From NCBI GenBank assembly GCA_001782805.1, contig MFPT01000004.1, positions 39,127 through 103,126 of the forward strand: a DNA stretch of 64,000 bases, written 5' to 3'. Positions 7,820 to 16,448 of the stretch are shown in pieces. The stretch comes from Candidatus Magasanikbacteria bacterium RIFCSPHIGHO2_01_FULL_41_23 (GTDB taxonomy: Bacteria; Patescibacteria; ABY1; Magasanikbacterales; UBA922). Position 1 is the first letter of the stretch. Every line of letters begins with the position of its first letter. Made by a program: the position numbers and the translations under genes. The notes below the pieces were generated by a model that was given only the letters and a program-made list of their open reading frames with translations, had not been told where the DNA came from and searched no databases.

Positions 7820-10186
7820 TTAATAAATGGAATTTTGACTCATGACTACGCCAAACAATTCGTCTGTAGTTAATGTATCTGCCCAACGCAAACCGTTTGT
7901 ACCAATTTCCGCATCATCGCGATTCCGCCATATCGGCGACCAGCCGTCCGGATAAATAATTTGTGTGGAAAAATTACTGTTGGTTCCGGATTGTTTTTGT
8001 ACCAAAAGACTGTATCGTGATGGTGGCGCGGTTACAAAAAAAGGCAATTTGTAAGTAAACCAAACTTCAGTATCCTCACCGGCTTTGGTAGTGATCCAAT
8101 TACCAAACACAGTTTTGTTAAATTCATTGGTAATGCGCGTTCCGCTACCGACATGAAAACCACGCTCAGTTTCATGAGTCTTTAAATCCTCGTCGTCAGT
8201 GTACCATTTTTCCGGAACCTTAAATGACTCTTCTTCCGGATAGACAAAACCACTGGCATTTATAATTTCTGCTCCTTCCGGAACATAAACGCGGACATAA
8301 CTATTGTTGGGACGACCATAAAGCGCATCACTGGGATTACCGCTATGTTTACGGCGAATAATAACCGTGTCAACAATGCTTCGATCAGGTTGAACGACAG
8401 CTTGATGCTCAATTTCATCGGTAATCCGCGCGTCACTTTTGGCGCCGCCCAAATTAGTATTAACCACCATTAGATAATCCTGTGTTGGCAACGTGGCAGT
8501 GATTTCTCCAGTCCATCCCAATTCGGAAAATTTCTTTTGCGCGGCGGAATCTACGGTATAAATCTGAATTTCTTTTTGCGTCAAGGCCGTGCCAAGTTCA
8601 CTGACCAATGAAATTATTTGTCCGGAATTTATGACTCCGGCATTATTAATTAATTGATGAAACACATCGCCAATTATGGCCTTTGGGCGATTCAAAGCCT
8701 TATCCTCGCCAGTCTCAACTTCGGTTTGCAATTTTTCCAGAGCATCAGCCGCGGTTAATTGCAATTGATAATGATCATTTTGAAGTGGACCGATTACCTT
8801 TAAAATCCGTTCCAGAACCGAAGCATTGACCGCAATCACTCCATCAACGGTTGAGTCACGACTATGTTTATAAAACCAAGCGATTTTTTGCGCTGAAGCG
8901 GGAAAATCCGGAAACCAATTCGCATCCTGAAATTCCCAACGAGGATTGGCGATTTGTAATGGTAATGGCGGTTTGACAAACGTATCCAGCTGGCCTTGCA
9001 AATCATAACTGCCTCCCGGCGGCACTTCCAAATTCATGATCTTGCCACGTTGAACATCAAGTATGGCCATGCTGCCAATAAAACCACCGGTCGGACGCAA
9101 TTCATGATGATTTTGAAACACCAATAAATAACGTCGCGGAGAATCGCTTCCGAGCACTGTTTCCAATCCGGTTATAACCGAAGTCATTTTTTGCAAATCA
9201 CCAATCAAACCGGCAAACAGCACTTTAAAATCAGCAAAAGAATTTTGATATTCAACCGGCAATGTTTGGGATTTGACTTGTGCTAATTCCATGAGCGCGT
9301 TTTGATACTGCGGCACAGCGCCACGAATATGAATTTTTAAAATATTCATGCGTTCCAAAAAATCAGCTTTACTGGAAGATGCCGCTGCCTCACCAATCCC
9401 TTTAACCAAATACGTATTACCAAGCGCGACCATATGTCCGGCCGCCAAAATATGCTGACGACTGACAACTTTTTCGCCAACAACCGGTAAAATACTGGCG
9501 ATATAAATAAGAGCACGATGCTCTTTTTCAATCATGGCTTCAACATTGCCAAATGAATTAAGGGCAACGTTCAAATCAAGCTGAGCTTGGGGTAAATTAG
9601 TGGCCAAAGCCGCGGCTGTGGATGATTGCAAAGACAAAAAAGCATTCACGCTTTCACTAACCAAATAATTGCTATCGTGACGTAATTTTTGATAATAAGA
9701 AAATGCCGGATATGGCACAAGCAACAGAACAACGAGTGCGAATGCGGTCCAGACAAAAAAACGAAGTTCAAGACGAGCACAAAATTCGATATAGCTTGCC
9801 GCGATTCGTTTTAAAAAAGATTTTTTTGAGACGATGTCACTGGATTCTGAGTCAATATCTTGATTTGGTTCAGCTTCATTGCGATTGGCTTTTTTGACTA
9901 AGCTGGCAAAATCAATGACAACACGTTTGGGTTGTTCTGGAGTAATTTCGGAAAAAATCGGAAAATTTAACGGTGAATTGATGGATTTTTTTTGACTAAG
10001 CGTCACAACATGAGCTGATTGTCGTGGCTTCCTGGAAAAATGTACGGGGACATGTGTCGCGCGAATCGCCCGAGCTTCGGCTACTGGACAATCTGTTTTT
10101 ATATGCCCAATTTTTTGGCAAACTGAACATGGGCGATTAATCGCTGTTTTGTTTTTTAACGATGATGTATTTTTTTTATAATTCAC
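7820..10186 (-). CDS. DUF4012 protein with an N-terminal CCHC zinc knuckle
   Basis: A 788-residue protein. Residues 20-33 read C-X2-C-X4-H-X4-C (C20, C23, H28, C33), exactly the retroviral-type zinc knuckle spacing. A disordered linker follows, then one membrane helix at about 142-164 and a long exported part. The DUF4012 (PF13196) hallmark is the stretch QNHHELRPTGGFIGS in the middle. DUF4012 proteins are common in Patescibacteria and in Gram-positive surface loci; their function is unsettled. A role in surface polymer attachment has been suggested by their distant resemblance to LytR-CpsA-Psr proteins, which I treat as a guess. It is probably co-transcribed with the next gene. Confidence 0.85.
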   Translation of the reverse strand: MNYKKNTSSLKNKTAINRPCSVCQKIGHIKTDCPVAEARAIRATHVPVHFSRKPRQSAHVVTLSQKKSINSPLNFPIFSEITPEQPKRVVIDFASLVKKANRNEAEPNQDIDSESSDIVSKKSFLKRIAASYIEFCARLELRFFVWTAFALVVLLLVPYPAFSYYQKLRHDSNYLVSESVNAFLSLQSSTAAALATNLPQAQLDLNVALNSFGNVEAMIEKEHRALIYIASILPVVGEKVVSRQHILAAGHMVALGNTYLVKGIGEAAASSSKADFLERMNILKIHIRGAVPQYQNALMELAQVKSQTLPVEYQNSFADFKVLFAGLIGDLQKMTSVITGLETVLGSDSPRRYLLVFQNHHELRPTGGFIGSMAILDVQRGKIMNLEVPPGGSYDLQGQLDTFVKPPLPLQIANPRWEFQDANWFPDFPASAQKIAWFYKHSRDSTVDGVIAVNASVLERILKVIGPLQNDHYQLQLTAADALEKLQTEVETGEDKALNRPKAIIGDVFHQLINNAGVINSGQIISLVSELGTALTQKEIQIYTVDSAAQKKFSELGWTGEITATLPTQDYLMVVNTNLGGAKSDARITDEIEHQAVVQPDRSIVDTVIIRRKHSGNPSDALYGRPNNSYVRVYVPEGAEIINASGFVYPEEESFKVPEKWYTDDEDLKTHETERGFHVGSGTRITNEFNKTVFGNWITTKAGEDTEVWFTYKLPFFVTAPPSRYSLLVQKQSGTNSNFSTQIIYPDGWSPIWRNRDDAEIGTNGLRWADTLTTDELFGVVMSQNSIY

Positions 10187-10614
10187 AATTAAATTTGAAA
10201 AAATACTTTTTTTCTGAATCTTAAGAAAAATTCTTCTTTGCTAAATCTTAAGCAAATTTCATTCGTACTAACTCTTAAGCAAAATTCGACGATATCCTTT
10301 TGTTCAACTGATAGTCTAACGGATTATGCATTCTCAACAAGTTATCATACTCAGCTTTCAGCAAAAGTATATTCGTCTCCATTTTGCTTATTAGTTTAGT
10401 CGAATGTTTCGCTGTTGCAATGCGAGACAGGGTTTAATCTTTGAAGCAAACTGGAGTGAGATCTTTTTCTCGATGCCCGAGCCTGTTTACCCTAAGCTTG
10501 TCGAAGGGTCGAGGGTCGAGAAAAATGGTCTCACGAAGTTTGCTTACGAGTTAGCAAAGAGGAATTTTTATTTTAATTTCCTTAATGCAATTTAATAAAT
10601 TATACCACAAAATT
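10187..10614. repeat. Composite repeat: type A unit, linker, type C unit with nested insert
   Basis: A type A unit lies at 10276-10390 (minus orientation), then the TGTTTCGCTGTTGCAATGC linker, then a type C unit at 10444-10545. Here the C unit carries an extra segment (CTGTTTACCCTAAGCTTG...) between its arms that is absent from the copy at 3256. A tail GGAATTTTTATTTTAATTTCC follows, matching the end of the type D repeats. No gene is supported in this stretch. Confidence 0.82.
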
Positions 10615-11754
10615 CTAGCGCTTGTGAAATATTTTTTCATAAATCGCCCGAGTCTCCGCTGCAAGCTTGCTCCAAGAATACCGGAGCGATTCTTGACGCG
10701 CGGCCAAACGTAATTCGTAACGAATTTCGTCATTAATTAATCCTTGAAAAATAACATCGGCCATTTGTTTAATTGATTCCGGGTCAAAATACAGCGCCCC
10801 CATGCCTAAAATTTCCGGAATAGAACCACGATTTGACGCCACGACCGGTACATTAAAAATCCACGCTTCCAACGGCGGCAAACCAAAACCTTCGTATAAA
10901 CTGGGGAAAACAAAAAGCGCAGCATTTTTATACAAAGCCGGCAAATCTTCATCCGGCACAAAACCGGTAAAAATAATATGGGAAATTTTTTCCTCCTGCA
11001 CGATTTTTTCAATTTTATTGGAAAAATAATTTTTTTTACTCGCGATGACCAATTGATAATCATTGCCATGACGCTCAACCAATAATTTCCAGGCACGCAC
11101 CAAACCGGCCAAATTTTTATGTGGATAGCTAACGCCAACATACAACGCATAAGACTTGTTGATTCCAAATTTTTCAATTGTATTTTGCGATGCACTGACA
11201 TTCGCGGGCGATTCAAAACTGGGAGCTTGATAAATAATGAAAATTTTATTCGTTGTTTGCGGAAAATGTTTAATGATTTCTTGTTTGGTGAATTCGCTGA
11301 CCGCGATAATGTGTTCGGCGCTTTGGACTGCGTGCCGCAAGACAATCCGATACGCCAAATTTTTAAACCAATACCCAATCGGTCCGAGCGTGCTGGCCGC
11401 GCGCGTGGAATATTGCAAAAGCAATAAGTCATGAATCGTAACAACAAACGGCTCATTATAAAATAATGGCACATTCCAGTGCGGAAAATGCATCAATTCA
11501 ACTTTGGCTTTTTTAATAATGCTTGCCAACAAAATTTGTTCACGCCAGCCATACCACGGAATATCGGCCAAAACTTTTGTATATTTAAAATGTTCATTTC
11601 CTATTTTTACTTTATTGATATTCTCTGAACGCAAAAAAAGAACGTAATCGTTTTCCTGATCAATCAGGCTCAAGTGTAAAACAAGTTGTTCAATATATCG
11701 TCCCAATCCGCCTTGTTCCGGCCCCAACAGGCGACAATCAATTCCAATTTTCAT
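10615..11754 (-). CDS. Glycosyltransferase family 4 (GT-B fold)
   Basis: A 379-residue retaining glycosyltransferase. The N-terminal MKIGIDCRLLGPEQGGLGRYI is the acceptor-side glycine-rich loop, and the C-terminal EGFGLPPLEAW with PVVASNRGSIPEI is the GT4 nucleotide-sugar binding E-X7-E region. The frame also opens at a TTG at 11763, but the ATG at 11754 aligns with the family start. The sugar and acceptor cannot be told from sequence; mannosyl transfer is plausible because a GDP-mannose pathway gene (manC) lies 4 kb upstream. It follows queA by 16 bases. Confidence 0.88.
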   Translation of the reverse strand: MKIGIDCRLLGPEQGGLGRYIEQLVLHLSLIDQENDYVLFLRSENINKVKIGNEHFKYTKVLADIPWYGWREQILLASIIKKAKVELMHFPHWNVPLFYNEPFVVTIHDLLLLQYSTRAASTLGPIGYWFKNLAYRIVLRHAVQSAEHIIAVSEFTKQEIIKHFPQTTNKIFIIYQAPSFESPANVSASQNTIEKFGINKSYALYVGVSYPHKNLAGLVRAWKLLVERHGNDYQLVIASKKNYFSNKIEKIVQEEKISHIIFTGFVPDEDLPALYKNAALFVFPSLYEGFGLPPLEAWIFNVPVVASNRGSIPEILGMGALYFDPESIKQMADVIFQGLINDEIRYELRLAARQESLRYSWSKLAAETRAIYEKIFHKR

Positions 11755-11770
11755 ACAGCACAATCACTAA

Positions 11771-12853
11771 CTAATAAATAAACATGGCATCGCCAAAACT
11801 ATAAAAACGATATTTATCGGCAACCGCTTGCCGATAACAAGATAACATAAATTCTCTGTCGCCAACCAATGCGGCGGTCAACATTAAAAGCGTTGATTTT
11901 GGCAAATGAAAATTGGTAATTAATGCGTCCACTACTTGGAATGTAAATCCAGGAATAATAAAAATATTCAGATCGCCATGATACGGTTCAATCCAATTTC
12001 CATTTTTTTGACCGGAAAATTTGGCACAAAATTGCGCCACGCCTTCCAAAGTTCTGACTGTAGTTGTGCCCACCGCAATAACCCGTCGTCCATCGTGTTT
12101 TGCCTTATTGACGGACTCGGCTGTTTCCTGGGAAATCTCCACTTGTTCGCTGTGCATAGTATGGTCCGCGATGCGTTCGGTTTTAACGGGCAAAAAAGTT
12201 CCCAGGCCAACATGCAATGTTACTTCCGCGAATTCCACGCCTTTATTTTTTAATTTTTCAATGAGTTCCGGAGTAAAATGAAATCCGGCTGTGGGCGCGG
12301 CCACCGATCCTTCATGTTTCGCGTAAATAGTTTGATAGACATCAAGTTCATGTCGTTCATCTTTTACATAAGGCGGCAATGGCACGGATCCATATTGATT
12401 GGCTTTGGCGCGAACTTGTTCCGCTGTATCTGGAAATTGAACTAAAATTGTGCCGTCATTTTCTTTAACAATCACGTCACACCAAAAATCCGACGCGAAT
12501 TGTACGCGCGTGCCTGATTTTACATGCCGACCGGGTTTAGCCAGTACTTTCCATACTCCGAGATTTTCCATGGGCCGAACTAAAAAAATTTCCACTGGTT
12601 TAGTATGATCGCGCAACGGTTCACCTTTTTCCGACAGTAATTGTCCCGACAACCGCGCTTTAAAAACTTTGGAATTATTCCAGACCAACAAATCACCTGA
12701 CTGAAAATAATCAACAATATCAAAAAAATGTTTATGCGTTGTACTTTTTTGCGCGCGATCCACTATCATCAAACGCGAAACATCACGCGGCTCAACCGGT
12801 TTTTGGGCGATCAGTCTTGTGGGTAAATTATAGTCAAAATCAGCGGTAAACAT
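11771..12853 (-). CDS. queA: S-adenosylmethionine:tRNA ribosyltransferase-isomerase QueA
   Basis: QueA makes epoxyqueuosine from 7-aminomethyl-7-deazaguanine in tRNA. The 360-residue protein has the standard opening ADFDYNLPTRLIAQKPVEPRDVSRLM, the central GSVAAPTAGFHFT and LHVGLGTFLPV motifs, and the end ITNFHLPKSTLLML. The start is one base after the Fic gene stop, which implies translational coupling. The presence of queA without other queuosine genes in view may mean salvage of the base, or that the rest of the pathway lies elsewhere. Confidence 0.96.
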   Translation of the reverse strand: MFTADFDYNLPTRLIAQKPVEPRDVSRLMIVDRAQKSTTHKHFFDIVDYFQSGDLLVWNNSKVFKARLSGQLLSEKGEPLRDHTKPVEIFLVRPMENLGVWKVLAKPGRHVKSGTRVQFASDFWCDVIVKENDGTILVQFPDTAEQVRAKANQYGSVPLPPYVKDERHELDVYQTIYAKHEGSVAAPTAGFHFTPELIEKLKNKGVEFAEVTLHVGLGTFLPVKTERIADHTMHSEQVEISQETAESVNKAKHDGRRVIAVGTTTVRTLEGVAQFCAKFSGQKNGNWIEPYHGDLNIFIIPGFTFQVVDALITNFHLPKSTLLMLTAALVGDREFMLSCYRQAVADKYRFYSFGDAMFIY

Positions 12854-12854
12854 A

Positions 12855-13883
12855 TTATTTTATTTTATACATTGTTGCTTTGGCTTTTCCCAAGCGAACA
12901 ATTTTTCCCAGCGCGATCAATTTATTAAAATCCAAATTACGCGTGGCTTTGGCGCGATCAGTTATCTGCGAATACAACTTGTCAGTAATGTATTCGTGTT
13001 CGGCAATGTAGTTTAAAATATTTTGATGATACGGTTGCAATACATCGGCTGGAGAAAACGCGGATTTTTTTAACCCCTCGCCCACGCGCAAAAGTTCATC
13101 AATAATTCCATCCGTAAAATATTCCAGCCATTCCGTAAAATCCAACTCATTTTTAATATCATAATAATTTCCCCGCACGCCTACTGTGGCAAAATATTTA
13201 GTGACATTTTGATTATAATAATTTTCAAAACTAAACAAATTAAAAGTATTGAGACCCATCCCCGCCAACAAAACTTTAGTAGCCAGTCGAATGGTTCGGC
13301 CATTGCCATCAATAAATGGATGGATAACAACAAACTGTTTATGAAAAATCCCGGCTAAAATCAGTGGATCAAGAATTTTTTTATTGCGTTCTATAAAATC
13401 AAACAACTGTTTCATCAATTCCGAGACATCCGCCTGATCAGGCGGCCAGTACACGGTTATCCGCGCACGCGGATCATTGACAAAAACCGGTTCTTGTCGA
13501 AGTACGCCGGAACGATGCTCGGACAACAAATTTTGTGTTACAGTTTTTTGTATTTTTAAAACTAAGGGCAAACCAAAATGAAAAGAACTTTCTTTAACCA
13601 TTGTATTGAGTTCAATTAAAGCCTCATTATAATTCAAAACTTCTCGCTCACTGTCGCGAATAAATTCCGGACGGTGTTTCAAAATTTCCCTAACATCGGT
13701 CAATGGAAGTGGATTGCCTTCAATACTGGTGGAGGCATGGGCGGAAATTTCCCGTGCCTTTTTTTCCCAATCCATTAAGACCACTTTGGCCAATGGCTGA
13801 TAGTTCAATTCTGCCACCAAAACTGAAATCCGTTTGACGTTTTGCAACAATTTAGGAGAAACCGTATATTTTGGCTTAAACAT
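12855..13883 (-). CDS. Fic family protein (class II, C-terminal winged helix)
   Basis: Fic proteins transfer AMP or related groups from nucleotides onto hydroxyl side chains. The catalytic motif HPFIDGNGR is at residues 188-196, fully intact. The N-terminal inhibitory motif is also present as STSIEGN (residues 51-57), matching the [S/T]xxxE[G/N] signature of self-inhibited class II enzymes. The last 60 residues (ILNYIAEHEYITDKLYSQIT...) resemble a winged helix DNA-binding domain, so autoregulation is possible. It sits first in an operon with queA and a glycosyltransferase, and has a consensus promoter with tandem repeats upstream. Confidence 0.92.
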   Translation of the reverse strand: MFKPKYTVSPKLLQNVKRISVLVAELNYQPLAKVVLMDWEKKAREISAHASTSIEGNPLPLTDVREILKHRPEFIRDSEREVLNYNEALIELNTMVKESSFHFGLPLVLKIQKTVTQNLLSEHRSGVLRQEPVFVNDPRARITVYWPPDQADVSELMKQLFDFIERNKKILDPLILAGIFHKQFVVIHPFIDGNGRTIRLATKVLLAGMGLNTFNLFSFENYYNQNVTKYFATVGVRGNYYDIKNELDFTEWLEYFTDGIIDELLRVGEGLKKSAFSPADVLQPYHQNILNYIAEHEYITDKLYSQITDRAKATRNLDFNKLIALGKIVRLGKAKATMYKIK

Positions 13884-13911
13884 AAGGTTTTAAGTAATTG
13901 ACTATAGACGA

Positions 13912-13940
13912 ATTATAGACGATTGTTGGACGATTGTCAA
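13912..13940 (-). promoter_or_regulatory. Consensus sigma-70 promoter for the fic-queA operon
   Basis: On the minus strand TTGACA (13940-13935) and TATAAT (13917-13912) are separated by 17 bases, a perfect match to consensus. The spacer and the region just downstream contain short direct repeats (TATAGACGA twice, GACGATTGT twice, read on the plus strand) at about 12-base spacing, which look like a repressor site. The Fic start codon is about 28 bases downstream of the -10 box. Confidence 0.75.
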
Positions 13941-13976
13941 TTGCTTCTCTGGGTTTTTTGTCCCGACTTGACGGGA

Positions 13977-14810
13977 TTATTTTTTCAAAAACCGTCGCGC
14001 ATTTTCGTTATGTTCCGCCAATGTCCGCGCATACTTAACTTCTCCCGTGTCCAGCGTAGTCAAAAAATACCAATAACCGTTTTTTTCCGGATTAATCGCG
14101 GCCATAATTGATTCCAAACTTGGATTACTGATTGATCCGGGCGGAAGTTTGGGATATTTATACGTATTCCAAAAATTATCTGTTTGCCGGTCTTCATTGG
14201 AAGTAAATACTGTTCCCTCTTTGGCCGTCGCATAATGAACTGTGGAATCAGCTTGTAAACCCATTCCCACATCATGTCGTCGCCAAAAAATATCCGCGAC
14301 TTTGGCTTTGTCGGTTTTGGTTTTCACTTCCCGTTCCAAAATACCGGCCATGGTCAAAATTTCATGAATGCTTCTATCGGTCAATTTAATGGAATTTTGT
14401 AATTCCGCAGAAAATTCTTTTTCACGTTGAGATGCCAGCCGGCTTATGATATTCTTAACCGTTGCATCCGCGTAAACACGATAAGTATCGGGCGCCAAAT
14501 ATCCTTCGAGACTGAGGCCGCGCGGTTTGGCGATCAACAGTGAATTGGTAATTATGGACGCAGTATTATTTGCTCTGGCCGCCAGACCGGTAATTACATA
14601 TACATCGGCAGTGGACGAAGCAAATTCTTGTTGTACCAAATATTCCGCCACGTCGCGCAAATCCCAGCCCGGAATAATTGTAATGGTTTTTTCCACGCGA
14701 GCATTGCGGACAATTTTTTCCGCTCGATCTTTGAGAACAGTTTGTCGCCACCACAAACCGGCCACAGTAATGATAATCACCGATAAAATGACAAATTTAA
14801 CCACGCGCAT
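13977..14810 (-). CDS. mltG: Endolytic transglycosylase MltG (YceG-like)
   Basis: MltG cleaves nascent glycan strands and is thought to end peptidoglycan polymerisation. The 277-residue protein has one N-terminal membrane helix (about 4-22) and the YceG core: the AGILEREVKT segment with the catalytic Glu, QADSTVHYA, and NTYKYPKLPPGSISNPSLESIMAAINP near the end. It is shorter than the 330-380 residues usual in proteobacteria, mostly in the N-terminal LysM-like part. It follows manC by three bases. A GTCGGG palindrome directly follows its stop codon. Confidence 0.93.
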   Translation of the reverse strand: MRVVKFVILSVIIITVAGLWWRQTVLKDRAEKIVRNARVEKTITIIPGWDLRDVAEYLVQQEFASSTADVYVITGLAARANNTASIITNSLLIAKPRGLSLEGYLAPDTYRVYADATVKNIISRLASQREKEFSAELQNSIKLTDRSIHEILTMAGILEREVKTKTDKAKVADIFWRRHDVGMGLQADSTVHYATAKEGTVFTSNEDRQTDNFWNTYKYPKLPPGSISNPSLESIMAAINPEKNGYWYFLTTLDTGEVKYARTLAEHNENARRFLKK

Positions 14811-14813
14811 AAT

Positions 14814-15866
14814 TTACAAATATTTTTCTTCACCCGCATCTTCCAATTCTTTCAACACATTTTTAATTTCCGGAACAAAATCTTTGTGGCAAACCAAAAG
14901 CGCGTCCGGAGTATTTACGACCACAATTCCAGCCAAACCGATTGTTACCACTTTTTTTTGACTCTCTTCATTATATACCAAAGAGTCGCGAGTTTTTTTA
15001 ACCAATATATTGCCGGACAAAAAATTATCTTCTTGCTTTGGTGACAGAGCTTCTTTCAACGCATACAAAGTTCCCGGATCACTCCAACCTAAATTTACCG
15101 GCATCACGACTGCGTCAGACAAAGACAGATGCTCAATAATCGCTTCATCAAATGAAAGCGTTGGTAAATTTTTGTATTCACGATTAAGCGTGACTTCATC
15201 GCTCGCCATAATTTCCAAATTCCGCCACAGTTCAGGCTGAAAATCTTGATACCACTTAATCATGGTATCCAAATCAAAAACAAAATAACCGGGATTCCAT
15301 AACCATTCTCCACTGGCAAACATGGTGTCGCACAGGGATTTTTCCGGACGGTATTTCCAGCCCGCGAACGAGCGATAGTTACCGACCGATTGTTCGCCCA
15401 GTTTAATCCAACCCAAATTATGATTGGCAAAACGCGGTTTTTCTCCAAAAAAAATAATCTTTGTCGGGTCAGCCGACACTAATTCTTCCGCGCGGTTCAA
15501 GACTGATTCAAATTCCTGTGGATGATCCACAAAATGATCTGACCAAATAATTGCGGCGGAGCCAGTCGCACCGCTTTTTTTTAAACGAACCAAAGTCAAA
15601 CCAACGGCCGCGGCCAAATCACGACGACATGGTTCCGTCAAAATATGATCCTCTACGATTTCCGGAATTTGTTTTTTTACCAGATCTTTGTACTGTTCAT
15701 TCGTAATTATAAAAATATTTTCCCGACCAAAATTATTGACGCGTGTCATTGTCATTTGCAATGTTGATTGTCCATCTTTAAAAAAACCAAACTGTTTCGG
15801 TGAATTTTTGCGACTTAACGGCCACAAGCGTGTGCCGGCTCCGCCCGCGAAAATTAAAATATTCAT
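14814..15866 (-). CDS. manC: Mannose-1-phosphate guanylyltransferase
   Basis: The enzyme makes GDP-mannose from mannose-1-phosphate and GTP. The N-terminal nucleotide-binding signature is FAGGAGTRLWPLSRKNSPKQF-like (written in part here), followed by WSDHFVDH and GWSDPGTLYAL motifs of the nucleotidyltransferase-2 family. At 350 residues it lacks the C-terminal isomerase domain of bifunctional enzymes. I use the ATG at 15866, which aligns with the family start. With the bifunctional PGI/PMI at 27 kb it would supply mannose for surface glycans. Confidence 0.93.
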   Translation of the reverse strand: MNILIFAGGAGTRLWPLSRKNSPKQFGFFKDGQSTLQMTMTRVNNFGRENIFIITNEQYKDLVKKQIPEIVEDHILTEPCRRDLAAAVGLTLVRLKKSGATGSAAIIWSDHFVDHPQEFESVLNRAEELVSADPTKIIFFGEKPRFANHNLGWIKLGEQSVGNYRSFAGWKYRPEKSLCDTMFASGEWLWNPGYFVFDLDTMIKWYQDFQPELWRNLEIMASDEVTLNREYKNLPTLSFDEAIIEHLSLSDAVVMPVNLGWSDPGTLYALKEALSPKQEDNFLSGNILVKKTRDSLVYNEESQKKVVTIGLAGIVVVNTPDALLVCHKDFVPEIKNVLKELEDAGEEKYL

Positions 15867-15871
15867 AAATG

Positions 15872-16402
15872 TTATCGCCAAAAAATAAAAGCAACAGTAG
15901 TGGCTAAAATCCAGCCCGCGACAATATCACGCGGATAATGCACGCCGGCAAATACGCGCGCCACACTGATGATTATTGCCCAAAAAAAATAAGAAAGTGC
16001 AATCGATGGCGCACTCGGCAGAAAAAAAATAAAATAAGCCAAAAGCGCGGACATTATCGCGTGATCTGAAGGCAATGATTTCCAATGGCTTAATGGCTTA
16101 ATAATTTCCTTAACTTCAGGGAATTCTATAACCGGTCGACGATGCGGATATAACCAACCGAATAGCCAACTTAACCCCAGCGCCAAACCCGAACCCAATA
16201 AAAATTTACCGATCAAAAAAGAAAAATTAATCCATTCCCATGAAACGTGATCACCAATTTGCCAAACCGCGGCTAACCCAATAGCAAAAATAGCATTCTT
16301 GGCAAAAAAAATCACCGCGCGATCAAAAAATTTCCAGCGACCGCTGTACCGATTCGCCAAGAAAAAAAGCTTGTGACTCCACGATAATTGCATAGTGTCC
16401 AT
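15872..16402 (-). CDS. PAP2 family membrane phosphatase
   Basis: The 176-residue membrane protein has about five helices and the three PAP2 motifs: the basic PHRRP stretch, PSDHA, and SVARVFAGVHYPRDIVAGW containing the catalytic histidine. Likely substrates are lipid phosphates such as undecaprenyl pyrophosphate or phosphatidate; the sequence does not choose between them. It lies five bases upstream of manC and 46 bases downstream of prfB, in a cell-wall-leaning operon with mltG. Confidence 0.88.
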   Translation of the reverse strand: MDTMQLSWSHKLFFLANRYSGRWKFFDRAVIFFAKNAIFAIGLAAVWQIGDHVSWEWINFSFLIGKFLLGSGLALGLSWLFGWLYPHRRPVIEFPEVKEIIKPLSHWKSLPSDHAIMSALLAYFIFFLPSAPSIALSYFFWAIIISVARVFAGVHYPRDIVAGWILATTVAFIFWR

Positions 16403-16448
16403 TAGTATGGCGAAAATTCATGATTTGGTCAATCAATTGACGATCAAC

